Assembly: GCA_965153455.1 (NCBI GenBank)
Contig: OZ234499.1
Span: 14,256,271 to 14,320,270, forward strand
DNA length: 64,000 bases
Direction: 5' to 3'
DNA from: Sphagnum compactum
Lineage: Eukaryota > Bryophyta > Sphagnopsida > Sphagnales
Below, piece by piece: positions 11,885-24,530 of the stretch. The notes below the pieces were generated by a model. The model saw only the letters and a program-made list of their open reading frames with translations, searched no databases and had not been told where the DNA came from. How positions within the stretch are numbered: position 1 is the first letter of the stretch; the number at the start of each line of letters is the position of its first letter. A program made the translations under genes and the position numbers.

Positions 11885-12039
11885 AGCTTTGAATTAAATT
11901 CCAATGACAACATTCTGTTTAGGGTCATGTTTCAGTGATGACACCTTTAGGTTAGAGTTGGGTGATTTTTTGGTAAGGAAGTTATTGATGAAGGTCTGTC
12001 ATTATGTTTGAATTTGTCATTCAAGGTCAGCTATTGTGT

Positions 12040-12640
12040 TTAAACTTTCAACTTTGAGTTTGTTTAAAACTTGAGTGAGAGTTTGAAAGTTTGAATGTAT
12101 AATTGTCTGTGAAGGTTTGTCTACTTGAGTTTGAAGACGTGCTTAAGGTATCTATGCCATTGTGTCTTAGCAATGAATTTTTTTGAAGGTTTGTTTCACA
12201 AATGTCTATGTGCTTAAGTGTTTCAATATGAAAGTATGAATGTAAATGTTTGAGTTTGAAGGTTTGTCTATATGTTTGCTATTTTTGTCCATGTGCTTAA
12301 ATGTTTAAGTGTTTGAAATTTGAAATTATGTTTGTATGTTTGCCATTTTTGTGTGTTTGAAGTTTGAGGTCTATTTATATGTCTACCATTTGTGTGTTTG
12401 AAATTTGAAGGTCTATATGCCTACATGTTATTTTTGTTTCTATGCTTAAATGTTTACTTGTTTGAAGGTCTATTTTTGTCTTGAGTATTTACATGTTTGA
12501 AGGTATGTTTGTCTCTATTTAAATTTTTGAGGTTTAATTGTTTAAGCTTGAATGTCAAAGTCAGAGCCTTGAGCTTTGAGTTTGAAATGTAAATCCAAAG
12601 GTTTATGTCTATGGGTTTGAGATCATATGTCTGTATGTCC
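12040..12640 (+). repeat. Degenerate GTTTGAA/ATGTTTG-rich repeat tract
   Basis: About 600 bp built of irregular units containing GTTTGAAGGT, TGTCTATATG and TGCTTAAATGTTT. No strict period. It lies just 3' of the hAT family B relic and may have been its 3' region, but no element end was identified. Confidence 0.5.
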
Positions 12641-14540
12641 ACTAACTCCTATTGCAAGATAGTCACCCAAGAATGAAAAAGGCCTCATTTCACACATGTC
12701 TGAGAGATTTTAGCACAAGACCGTAGTAGTGTATCACCATAAAGCTCTTTAATACAGAGGCCCCATAGCCAAATTTTAGATCATCTTTTATAAACATCGC
12801 CACTTTATGTGACTATAAATTGGCGTATATCACCAACTTGTAATGAAAACGTTTTCTTACAATTTTCTATTTGTTCAAGCTTAGTTTAGCTAGAAGTTCC
12901 ACAATGCAAAGTTTGTAGTTTCATCAAATATGCATTAAAATTGTATTTGTGAGAGCCACTTGCTCGAAATTCCAAAAACCTGAAAACAAAGGTTGTTGCA
13001 AATATCACTGAAAGAGGGGATAGGGGTGAAAGGAGTCCCAAAGACAGGGTGACAGGTTACTTTATGGATAATTGTATAGAATTTGGTTATTGAATTAACA
13101 AACAATTTTAAAAGGGTTGGTATGAATAGGAATGTTCTTTGTTAGTTTCACATTGAGGTGCATTTGAATTCAACCCACAATCCATGCATTACCAAAGTGG
13201 ACATGAGAGAAAACCCAGACCTTTTGCAAACAAATAGCACAACCAAAGTGTTTTAGAAAAAAATATTTGTGTGAAGAAACAAAAGAGGGCACTAAGGATT
13301 TTGGGTTCTCTAGTTAGGGATTTCACTTGTATGGTCTAGGTTTTCATAATGTTGCAAGGTCTAAAAAAAGATTACAAAGTCCCCAGTTCAAATATTAGTG
13401 CATGGGGTTTATAGATCAAAGGCTTAAGTTCGGCACCTAAGAGACTACAAGAAAATCACACTTTCAATTACTTTTGCTTCTGTGTAACTTGGAAAGAAAC
13501 AACAAAAACAAATCTTATAAGAGTTATGATGCATTGACACTTGATGTTAAATTAAAATTTAGGTGGCATCCTAGGTGGCACTCAATGTTAAATGTGCACT
13601 AGCTTAATAATGTTAAATGAATGTTAGCTTAACATAAAATTTTCATGATAAGTAAATTTAAAGTCTTCGATTACTAGTATGGTGTTAGGGGGACGTAAAC
13701 GTAAGAGTCCTTAACATCAAGTGTGAACACACCTTTATTCTTTCAAGATACGTTGGCCTTAAGATGGTACCAAAAATGGTAAGAATTGAGAATGTAATTG
13801 AAAGAATGCAAAGTTTTTGATCCATTAATACTACACACATGCCACAATGCAGTGAGACCTATGAACCCCTAAGTAATTTGAACATTGGCAATATCAAGAC
13901 TGGACTTGGATCCTAGACCCTTGGCTAAAGTGGGCCTTAGATGTGGGTTAAGGGTTTAGGGTCTAGGGTGCAAGGACCAATTTGGACTGATTTGAAGCAA
14001 ATTGAATCCTGGAATTGGACTGTACTTTCGTCCCATTTGATTCTTGGTTCTCCAAATCAGGAGCTCTCCTTTTAGCACTATTTTTTGGTCCGAACCAATT
14101 GATTTTCCCTCCAAAAAAGGTGCCATGTAAGTTTAACCTCAATTTGCCCCTTTTTGGTCTTGGACCCTTGTCTAAAGGCCTTGGGACCAATTTAAAACTT
14201 TCGACCAATAAGATTGCTTGAATTCATTGGTCCCTGGACCTTGGACCCTCGTCTAAAGTTGCCCTAAGTGTTAGGAAAACTTTGGAGGCATTGGCAAGTG
14301 TAAATGAGGATAGTACTTAGGTAATTGAACTACTAAATTAATTACTTAATACTAGTTAAGTTTTGAGCTGGCTTTTTGGGGGAGATATGTAAGTCTGCTA
14401 ATGAACCACTGGGTCTGGGTATTTAAAAAAAATTTAGAATCAAAGAACCACCAAATTTTTGTGAAAAAAATGACAAAACATGTGGGCAACAATTTTCTAG
14501 GTGATTACTTGACCTTTTCAAACAAAATTGAGAACCACGG

Positions 14541-14560
14541 TTATATATATATATATATAT
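14541..14560. repeat. (TA)n microsatellite
   Basis: Ten TA units read directly. Confidence 0.85.
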
Positions 14561-15778
14561 CCGAACCCAGATATTTCCTATTTTTATGGCCATGGGTGTC
14601 AACTCTGATACCCTTCCTCATGCCTGGCAAAGATTCGGTGCAGTTTTTAATGGCCACCCCCACACGGGTATATACGTGGGTATGTAACTGCAAGGAGTTC
14701 ATCTTGTTTCTAATAATCACCCAAGAGTGGTACCCTTACAATCAAAGTATTTTATTCAAATACCTCTGAGCTTTCTTTTGAACATATTCCCCCTTGAAGT
14801 GATAGAGCAATTTCATATGTTTCATGCAAGAATAAAATATAAGGTTCTAGGCAAACTTTTAATGAAAATTGGTGTTGCCACACCATAATCTAGTTGGTTC
14901 ATCATTAGAGAAACCTAATTTCTTAAAAGGAGTGTTAACCTAAATCTCCCATTTAATAATAAGGACTTGATAGTCAACCTTGATTAATGATAAGCCCATT
15001 GGTTCATTGTCTTTTTGGACCTTAAGTTTTAGGGTTGTTGCTACCAAATTGAAACACATACTTCAAAGTAGAACCTCTATTCTCTATGTTTACAACCCAT
15101 TAGTTATAATAGAATCTTCCATTTTACTAGTTCCTTCCCTTCTAAATGGAACGCCATAAACACTAGTGGTACACAAGTAAATAGGATATGTTTCACAATT
15201 TTCATGTCGGGAATCTAAAGCTTAGCAATATATCAATTGATTATGTTTCGTAGTAATGGAGATGGAAACTAGTGTTATGGGGGTGAATGAACTTTCAAAC
15301 TAGCCAAATCTTGTATAATTTGGATCAACCCCTTTTTTCTTTCATATTTCTAATGAGTTTCGCATTAATCAAAGTTTGACAAAGATTATACCTTGTCATG
15401 TCAAACTTGTAGTAGAATGTGAACTATGCATGTTCATTGAGTCGTGAAACTTCTTACATTCAAGTTGATGAATTTTATGCAATTTAGGTAGGAACATGTG
15501 CTACAAAGGCTTGCCATTTTAAACTATTGTTGAAGTTGACACATCACCTAAATAATCCTCTTGACCTTCTTGAAGCATTGGTTTCTTGTCACTAAATTAA
15601 TATCAACATATAAAACCAATATCATTATCTTGTCATTTTTCATATATTATACACATTGTTTTGGTCTACCTAATTTCTTTCAAATCTTTAAATTCCATTC
15701 CAAATTTATAGTGACTCAATATGTGGTGTCACATCAATAATAAACTTTTATGTGAAAGTCTTCCCTCAAAAATCATGA

Positions 15779-15950
15779 TCAAATTTTAATTAGGAACTTT
15801 TGAATGGTCAAAATTGAGCCATATTTTCAAAAGTCCCTAACATAGTTGTTTTTTTTCTCAAATTTCAAATTTTTTCCCCTAAAGGTGTACATATTTGGAA
15901 TATGTACATGGGCTCCTATTAATATGAACTTTATTGCTTTTGGTACATGG
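15779..15950 (+). repeat. Dispersed repeat, copy 2
   Basis: Same orientation and block order as 6,286-6,440, including GAATGGTCAAAATTGAGCCA, a TTTTCAAAAGTCC block and CTCCTATTAATATGAACT. Confidence 0.5.
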
Positions 15951-18900
15951 ACTCTATTACCATTGAACCCATAGTATCAAAAAAATTCAAAAATTTAACA
16001 CTGTAGAATGGACTTTTGTGAACTCTTGTTTGTTCAAAAAATGAGCCACCTTAAAGTACATACACTTGCAAGCTTAGTTAAACGCTAAATCCTAAATTGA
16101 ACAAACAATCCATGCAAAAGAGACCTAATTATCCTTATGAAAACATCTTCCTAGATAACGATTTTTGTAATTTTGAATGTAAACTAAAAATTGAGTAAAA
16201 TAGAAACGATTGTCAATCAACACTATAAGGAAATTAAAATTAGCACAATTTGTGCAAAAATATCAATGATCCATAACAAAAAGTGTAATATAATAGAATT
16301 GTGTGCCATAATTTAGCAAATTGTATTTACCAATTTGAAGAATACTTGAAACTTTCAAGTTTTTTCCTAATTTTCTTTAAGAAAAACTTAAAGCCATTGC
16401 AAATCATCAATGTACCATGAGAATGCCTATGTGAATATTGCACATATTCAATGCTTTGAATTAAAGAATGTTTACCAATGCCCATGAGCTAAAGTTGTTA
16501 GTATCATCACAAGATTATCAAATATTATATGAATGGTTCAAAGATTTACATATTTTCTACAACAATGACACCCAAAAAACTTTTGTCAATGTGTGATTAA
16601 TTGTTACCATTTCAGTGATATGATGATCCAACTTCCTAACCAAAATTTGTCAAAAACTCCACAAATTACAATGTCAACAATAAATTTTTCGTAAAGAAAT
16701 TTTTTACACAAGCTCAAGATATCCTTTGATATAGATTTGTGAACATTCACAAAGCTTTAGATCTTGGGTCAATGCAAAAAGGCAATAAAGTGCAAACCAT
16801 GTGCACCATTATTTTGAACACATATAATGTAAAGCCAAGTAACCCTAATTTTAATAGGGTGTGGGTTTTCTACCAATATAAGAAAAAGAAAAAAATGTAA
16901 TGTTGAAAGATCTATAATGTTTAGAAGTTTGAAAGTTTATTTCACATCAATAAGAAGCACAATTGAGAATAAATTGGCAATAAAAAGTAACCTCAAGTAA
17001 AAAGAAAATATGTAACATGCTACCACATTTCGTTGTCCACCAACAACACATCAAGTAACAACCACCTTCATACTTAATGCATCATAACCCGAGCCAAAAC
17101 ATAAGCTCACCTGCGAACATGAAACAAAACACAAGAATCCAAGCTCCATAGAAGTAAGAAACATGGAAAACTTGCACAAAGAAAAATTGCAAAATGCAAA
17201 GTTGCATAAACACACCCAAAAATCTAGAAAACACACAAAAGTGATTTGGAATCCCAAATCACCAAAAGTGATTTGAGACCATAGTTCCTATGTTTTTAAT
17301 TTGATTATTGGGTAATTTGGTTTAGCCTAATTAATTAGGTTTAAGTAGTTAAATGTATCAATGATAACATTTAAGTTGATTTAAGAATCTTTGAATGTTT
17401 GTTTCAAATGTTTCAACACTAGTTAAAGTTGATCATATATACACAAATGCATTTTGACCCATTCAATTATTTCCATTGACAAAAATAATTAACGTTCACT
17501 ATCTTAATGTCCACAAATGTTCCACATATGTTGCAAAATAAAACAAATGTTTGATCCCTACATAAATTGAACTTTGTCTTTTATCCCAAGTAAAGCGAAA
17601 TGTTTCACTTGGCAAGTGTACCACCATTCAATTTGTTCCATGTTCCTCTTTCCAAATGTGTTATATCAAGGTTATTTACCAATGTTGGGTGGGTATATTA
17701 GTTTAAATATATTTTTTGAGTGGGTTTAATCATGCAAATATGTATTAGAATAATTGTAACCACGTTTTATTTTTTGCAAAATTTCATCAAAATATGGAAA
17801 ATAAAAAAGGAATATCATTCACAATATGTTTTCCAAAAATATTCTTCAAATTTTGAAAAAACTTGAAATTTTTTCACCACATTTGGACTTTGATTTTAAT
17901 TCAATATCATTTTTAAAATTATTTTTACTATTATTTAAACATGTAAATTTTTTTAAATCATTTAATGTTAAATCCTTCTTGGGATGCTAGCCAATGATGC
18001 AACATCCAAAAATTGAAAAAAATATCATTGGTTGTAACCACCATTTAATATGTAATATTTTTAAATGAAAATTTAAGTTGGTGTTGAATTTTTTGGATTT
18101 GCTTATTTAACAACATTCATAATATATCATGACAATGTAATGTGAATAAGTTTGGAATCAATCTAATGATTAAAAAATACTCAAATTGTTTTTTTAAACA
18201 ATTGTAACCTATATTTTCACTACTTAAAAGAACATTTAAATTTTGGAAATTGACTTGTTTTTTACAAATGTGTAATATAAACTAAAACATAACGATATAT
18301 TTTTAAAATTAATCAAAAATATTCCAAGAATAAACATAGATTAAACAATTGCCTGACATGACACCTTTAGCTCACTATATTGCATTTGGACTTGAATAAA
18401 TGTAAATTTTGTAAATTTTTCAAAATATATATCTATTAAGTGAAAGTGTACAAGCTTCAGAATAAGTTTTAAACCTAGTAAGATTTTGAGCTTTTAAAGT
18501 TTTAGAATTCCACATCTTTTAGAGTATGAGTGTTTTTTTAATGTGGTTAATAGGTTTTAATCCTCATGTTTTTTCCCCATCAAAATGGTTTTTTATATAA
18601 GTCTTTTTGATAGTCCTTGACAAAATTAATTTCTTTTGATGCTTGGTAAGTGTTCATTTTCAAATGTTTTAAATCAAATCCTACACCTAAAATTTCATCA
18701 AATAATTTTTTGACTTGAATTCTTTGACATTCATATGAATGAATAAGCAAAAACTTGCCATAATTGCCATGGTTTTGGCAAAACATAAATATTTCTATAA
18801 TTTTGAATAGTTTTGTCTTTAATTTGACATCATTTTTGGCTCATTAGATTGTGATTACACCTAACCAATCCAAATAAAGGTAAAAGAAAATGATAAACAT

Positions 18901-19420
18901 TTTCCTTGTTCACAAAATAAAGGTAGGAATAAATATTTCATCATACACCATGTACATGTACCATGTGGACATAAGTGGATAAATGTATGGTAAATAAATA
19001 AATTTACACAAGTATGGCACATTTGTGAAGAAAAACAATTAAGGTACCTAGACACCTATAACCATTGAAATAAGCAATATAGCATGAATATTTGTTGATT
19101 TTCCATTACAATTTTCTTTTGGAAAACTATTAAAAAACAAAAAATTCCTCCCATTGGAATTGTAAATTTTGGACTTTTGTAAAATCACTCATGATTTCTT
19201 TTAAAAAATTTAGTTTGTAAACTAACTTAATTTTTTGCTTATGTTCTACTTTGTGAAATGTACTATATTTAGGGGTTTTTTTTTCAATTTTTCAGTTTCA
19301 AAAGTTTAACCAATTATTCTAGTTTTTACTAAATGTTTTTGAATTTACATTAAAAACATTTTTTTCCAAAAAATTTGCCGCCATAATGCGAAAATTCATC
19401 CAATTTTTTTTTGTTGTAAC

Positions 19421-19655
19421 ACCCCCAAGCCATTTTTGTTAGCCTTTTAATGTGGATAAATAATGCCACTAAAATGTTATAACATATGTGCTAAAGGTTA
19501 TGCTTTAACTACCATCAATCCATCATAATACAAGTACGTTAAATTTTTGCACACATAGTAAGTGATGTTAGAAGGTCATTACAAACCTCAAGTTTTTTTG
19601 GGTATAATGGTGGTTTTAGGTGCTTCTACTTGAGCCTAACAAAATTTTGACATTA
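19421..19655 (+). repeat. Diverged direct repeat, copy 1
   Basis: Aligns by eye with 20,030-20,247 (about 600 bp downstream): GCCN3TTNTTNTTAG, TAATGNCATTAAAA, ACATATGTGCTAAA and the ...GGTTTTNGG/GNGCTT end. Too diverged and no element ends, so I do not call a pair of LTRs. Confidence 0.45.
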
Positions 19656-20029
19656 GCTTACCTTATTACCCTTGGGGTGGGGGGGAAACAGTTAATGTAA
19701 AGTTTGGGATTTACGTGTGTCAAATGACCATTTTTAAGGGGGTATTAGATAGTTGTCCAATTTATTTTTTATCAGCTTATTATTATCTAATTTTAAAAAT
19801 ATATACATATGAAAGCCACCCTATATTAATTATAATCCATTTTTCATATTATTACATACCTTATAGTACAATTAAATTGATTATTTGGATAAAATGTACT
19901 CTATTTTTTAACTAATTAACTTATAATTTTTATTCAACAACCTATATATTGCACCTTATTTTTTACTCACGTATTTTTTACTTTTTTTTATTATTGTCCC
20001 CCTGAGCCTATTATATAAAACATGTTTTT

Positions 20030-20247
20030 ATAAGCCCCAAACCCTTCTTATTAGTATTTTAATATAAATGAACAATGTCATTAAAAGTTTATATCACATG
20101 TGCCAAAAGTTGTGTTTCAGGTGACATTAATTTGCTATAATAACATATGCATGACTTTTCAACACATAGCAAGGGGTGATGGGAGGCCAATGTAGACTTT
20201 GGTTTAAGGTGCATTTGTGGTTTTTGGGCGCTTTCACATTACTTGTG
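20030..20247 (+). repeat. Diverged direct repeat, copy 2
   Basis: Second copy of 19,421-19,655. Its end is interrupted by the CACTA MITE at 20,248-20,401. Confidence 0.45.
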
Positions 20248-20401
20248 CACTACAACAAAAGATGTCCCTTGTACGCCAAGTGATTTCACTGGATTTTGAG
20301 TGAATTCACTGGTTGTAGTGAACAGGGACTAATGAAGAAAGTAGTGAATTCACTGGTCTAATGAACAGGGACTAGTGGTGCACCCACATTTTGTAGTAGT
20401 G
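20248..20401. mobile_element. CACTA-type MITE, 154 bp, copy 1
   Basis: Starts CACTACAACAAAAG and ends CATTTTGTAGTAGTG, inverse termini that match the CACTA (En/Spm) superfamily consensus. It is flanked by a 3-bp duplication GTG (20,245-20,247 and 20,402-20,404), the normal CACTA length. Inside, the 12-bp palindrome AGTGAATTCACT occurs twice (20,299-20,310 and 20,343-20,354), each associated with a GAACAGGGACTA box, a subterminal-repeat layout. It has no coding capacity and would depend on a CACTA transposase elsewhere. A second copy of exactly the same length is at 62,868-63,021. Confidence 0.88.
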
Positions 20402-21084
20402 GTGCAATTGGTATAGCAAAACATGAACACATGAAATGACAAGTTACATCACATTAAAAAAATAAACAAAATGAAACCAATCAATAGCCTTAAAAATATA
20501 GTCAAAGAATTATTCTTACAATGGCAAATGGCAATCAAATTTTAAAGGGATTCAAGAACATAAACGGTAAGAATTTTGTGTACAAAGTTTAATATTTAGT
20601 GAAGATGGTAATCAAAACTAGTTTTAGATTTAAACAAGTATATAAGGTTCATTAGTGTTGTCACCATGACAAATTATGAAAACATTTCATGACTACCTAA
20701 CTAACTAACTCACTCCTTTCACCAACTCCATGTGACAATTATAAACATGTTCCATAAGTACCCAACTCCGAAGCTTTTGATTTGAAGCTTCATTTTGCTT
20801 GTGCAAGTCCAGATTGATGCAGCCTGCATAGTAGCAGAAGTTAGCACTGCAAAAGTCACAGGTTTTTTTCTTTCAAGCTAAACCTTAACAAAATACTAAG
20901 TTCTCCTGATAGCATCATGTAGATTGATTCTGCACAGTGCTGAAAATGATCAGTTGCACTCATCAAGAGTGTGCAATCTCTCCCAGTCTAGTGAAAGCTT
21001 GGGTAACAGTTAGGTTGTTTGCAAAAGGGTCATAATTGGATTATGGATTTCTGAAGAACATCCTCTGCTAATGTATATGGACTC

Positions 21085-21116
21085 AGGAGGAGGAGGAGGA
21101 GGAGGAGGAGGAGGAG
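21085..21116. repeat. (AGG)n microsatellite
   Basis: About ten AGG units read directly. Confidence 0.9.
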
Positions 21117-23141
21117 TTTAGGATCAGCAACAAAAAGTCGCCTTTCTAGATACCAGGCCAGCACACAAAGTTGCTATGATGAGGGGAGTTGAGGCCTGAG
21201 CCTTTTGACTGCACTGAGAGAAGCTCCAAACTCTTTGCCTTCAGTTCTAGTTGTGGTGGCAGATCACCATGTGGCCTTTCCATTTACCTCAGGAATGATA
21301 TCTTTGATTCACAGAAGAATATTAATTTGATCAGAGGTCAAAGAAGTGATAGAAACTATCGGGAGCAAAATTTGCAGGTGGTCTTCAAACTCCTTTGGAC
21401 ATTAAAATCTTTTTCTGGAATGCAAATTTGATGTTCATGGTTTTGTGGCTTTTGCAAGACCAAGATGGACAAAATTTAACAAGCATTTTGCTCAGGATGA
21501 CATTGCCCCTTCCTCACTCTGACAATAGCCTGTAATGCGTAATTCCACCTCTCTGTGGCCATGGTTCAGATATGTGCAATGTGAAGGCCTCTATGAAGCT
21601 TGTTGCACTACTCCATCATGTGGGATCTGTAGAACTCCCCTTTTTTGGTTTTTAGTCAATGGGTGATCAAGTTTGTCATTGGGATGGAATCGAGCTTCAA
21701 ACCTGAGCACAGTTGTGGTGTTCCTTTCTTGATCAGTGGAGTTTTTGGATCACAGATTGAAGATCTGTTGGGTCAAAAGACATGCTTCAAGAATTTTGGC
21801 ATAAAGGGTGAAACATTGGGTCAGAGCAAAATCCTCTTGAACATGGGCACTTGTGTAAAATCCAGTTTGGCAGAACCTGAAGTTTTAAGTTTTAAGATGT
21901 AGTAGTTTTTTCAGTGCAGCTACTAAAAAGTTTGAAGCAACTTAGTGATGCCTCTTCTTCATTGTGCATGTGGCTTTGGAAGTTCCATGAAAACTAAATG
22001 AAGCTGAGATTTATAAATGCAAGTAGTTCATATCCTGCAAGTAGTGGTAAGTGACTTGTGGGTTTCCCAAGTTGCAAGTAGTTCATGTCCTTTCTGAGAA
22101 GAGTTGGGTTCTGCTAATCTTGTCAATACTCAGTTTTAAGACTAAGTTGTAACTCCAAAAAAGCTTTTTGTAGCTCAATTGTGAGCTAAATTGATCTGCT
22201 CAAGGGAAAGCAAACTTGGGTACTCATCAAAGCCTCTTTTGAATGAGACTGGAGGTTTGCTTAACAAAAGAAAGATTTCTGTTTGGTGTTTTTCACCAGC
22301 CTCAGAATCTTTTAAATCCTGCTCCAAGGGCATTAACCGATGTAAGGCAGTGGCAGAAACCTTAAACAAGCACCCCGCGGCTCTGCTTTGGGCAGGTGCT
22401 TATTTTGGGAATGCCCCACTCTTGGGGTGTTACCCTACTCTAAGCATGTGGATGGCTTTTTGTTGTTGGTCAAACCACTCCTAAGGTTTGTTTTTCCACC
22501 TTGTTCTCTTGTCTTAAGAGTTGGGTTTCCTCTTTTGATGCTTGCTGATTGCTTGCTATAGCTATTATATGTTATGAGATCTGAAATATCCATACACTAT
22601 TTATCAGGTCATCTCTCAATTCTCTTCAAATTAATCAAAATTGCTAATATGAATCAATTCTAAGTACCCAATAAGACTTCCTTTATAATATTCAAAGTGT
22701 GGTCATGCTACATCTATTAGATTGCAACCAATCAATTAAACATTCTTCAAAGTGGAAATGAAGCTTACACTTAGAAGCTCTTTGCAACTTGAATGATACC
22801 AGAGGGGGGGGTTTGAAGGGAGGGTTATTATCAATGGGCCTTTATAGTGGTAACCAACATCATTACTGAGTCTCCCTGTTGCTTCTGGAATGCAAACAGA
22901 ACTCAAGGTGCAGATTTTTGTATAATTCTTTGTGCAAAATTTTGAGCAGATTAATACGGACATAACCATCTCTTGAGAGAATCTTGATGCTGTCATTGAC
23001 CTGTCAGGTCATGAGTTGCAACCCATAACCTTCGATCTAATTCATTTCATTTAGTGATCCGATCTACTAGTTAGTGACGATGTACCCCCTTTGGGCTCAC
23101 ATAATTGGCCCAATGATTCCATAATCCTTCTTCACTGCTTG

Positions 23142-23300
23142 GATGAAGATTTCATAACCGCTTTAATGCATGGGTGCAAAAAGGGCATCTTGATTCTCAC
23201 AAGGGATGGTTATGTCCGATGAAGGTTTCATAACCGCTCTATGTGTGGATGAAACAAGGGCCACTTAATTCTCCTCCACAAGGGACATGGTTATGTTTGA
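23142..23300 (+). repeat. ~76-bp tandem duplication
   Basis: Two adjacent units begin GATGAAGATTTCATAACCGC (23,142) and GATGAAGGTTTCATAACCGC (23,218); both continue with ATTCTC, ACAAGGGA and GGTTATGT in order. Confidence 0.7.
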
Positions 23301-24179
23301 TAATGAGCTCGAGCACGTTGTGTCACACACCTCAACTGTTCATGGTAACCTGTGTGCTCCCACCCGTTACCTAGTCCGATTATGTTGTTTTTATCTGCAC
23401 CCAATGTCAGGAGCAACTAGTGAGCCTGGCTAATGGCAGACAGTCATGGTCATTCCCAACAGGGGTGAGAAGGTGTGATAGTGTGTCAATGACACTCATC
23501 AGGTTATGACTGCACTCATTCTTGTCATGTTTTCTGGAGCTTCTGTTAGTTGGTCACACTCTGTCAGACCTGCTGTGTGCTGCAGGTGTGAGATGAAGGC
23601 TGTGCTGTTGGGGAAATGATCAACAGTATTCTGAGACTTGACCAGATTGTCATCATCCAGTATGGTGTCAAACTCTCTTGGGAAATGCTCATAGCTCAGC
23701 TCCTACTTAGTACTTCCAGGTTTCAATCCTGTCGTTCCGGGTTAAAAGCACTTCGCATTATTCTTTTTGCAAGTTTTATTAGACCATTGAGGATTTCAGC
23801 AGCCATGACTTTCACTTTCATGAGGGGCTTTTCCTGGGTCAGCTCTTTTCCTCAACAATTTGGTCATCACTGATGTTTGAGATTGTCATGTTAACTTCCT
23901 TTTGCACTAAACCAGCTGGCTTATGTGAGTTCCTACTTTTGGTCCATCATGGGCTGAGAGGTCTTCTGTCACCCCCATTTTTATCTTGGACTTCCAAACT
24001 AGATTTTCAGCAGATCCTTGGGTTCAGGGCTTATGACAAATTTCTTATCATGGTTGTTATTCTCCACCGTGAACCTGTCACTAACCTTCCCAAAAACTAT
24101 TACCAATATCACACAAACCCAAGTTGGGCAATTACTCTGTGTGGGTCATGTTTTTCCTATTGCTTCAATGACCCAGTGC

Positions 24180-24199
24180 GAGAGAGAGAGAGAGAGAGA
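24180..24199. repeat. (GA)n microsatellite
   Basis: Ten GA units read directly. Confidence 0.85.
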
Positions 24200-24305
24200 T
24201 GTGCAAAGAATCTTGAACCCACTTCACATTGTTGCAACTGCCCAGCTTGATGATCATCTCAGTTATTTCTTCAGCAACATTTGGCATAAAGGATGCATCT
24301 TCTTG

Positions 24306-24340
24306 TGGATGATTGCAAGTTTTGCTACATCACAAAGTTG
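24306..24340 (+). repeat. Short dispersed repeat, TGGATGATTGC type
   Basis: TGGATGATTGCAAGTTTTGC followed by TACATCACAAAGTTG. Related copies at 39,764-39,800 and 57,866-57,891. All three are in the same orientation; the reverse strand reads DVAK(L/V)AIIH in each, but no larger protein is recognisable. Confidence 0.5.
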
Positions 24341-24530
24341 AAAAACAAAACCATGCTTGGACATACATGACATTCCAAATTTCAAAGCAATCACAAAGTT
24401 GTCGTATACCAAAAGATTTGCTTTAAAATTCACATTTGTAGTATAACTCCTTGCCATTGTCCATCGGTCCTTTTTTGCCTGGCAATGTATAGTAAAATTG
24501 TGAAAATAAATATAGGCCCACAAAACTCAT

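Larger units (their letters stand above)
12641..19420. other. Long region without recognisable genes
   Basis: AT-rich and non-coding by eye. Noted items: three related ~30-bp blocks of TTGGAYCCTNGNCTAAAG type at about 13,908, 14,160 and 14,237; a (TA)n run at 14,541-14,560; a dispersed-repeat copy at 15,779-15,950. The longest open frame (14,401-14,769, 122 codons) is low in complexity, crosses the TA microsatellite and has no recognisable domain. Confidence 0.45.
20405..24530. other. Unexplained higher-complexity segment
   Basis: From about 20,800 to 24,500 the sequence is less AT-rich and less repetitive than its surroundings, with a (GGA)n run, a (GA)n run and a 76-bp tandem duplication. 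Several open frames of 80-125 codons occur on the plus strand but none carries a recognisable domain and they do not join into one product. It could be transcribed non-coding DNA, UTR/intron sequence or an old element. I could not decide. Confidence 0.3.

Noticed and set aside
14401-14769. 122-codon plus-strand frame as a gene
   Set aside because: It runs across a (TA)n microsatellite, has skewed composition and no recognisable domain.
19421-20247. Pair of LTRs of a small LTR element
   Set aside because: Divergence is high, no TG...CA ends or duplications, and the inner ~380 bp shows no coding or primer-binding site.
22191-22484. 97-codon plus-strand frame of good complexity
   Set aside because: No recognised family and an equally open antisense frame; left as part of the unexplained segment rather than called a gene.
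23667-23738. tRNA-like segment (AGCTCAG ... GGTTTCAATCC)
   Set aside because: Too short for a cloverleaf, T-loop consensus is shifted and no anticodon arm could be drawn.
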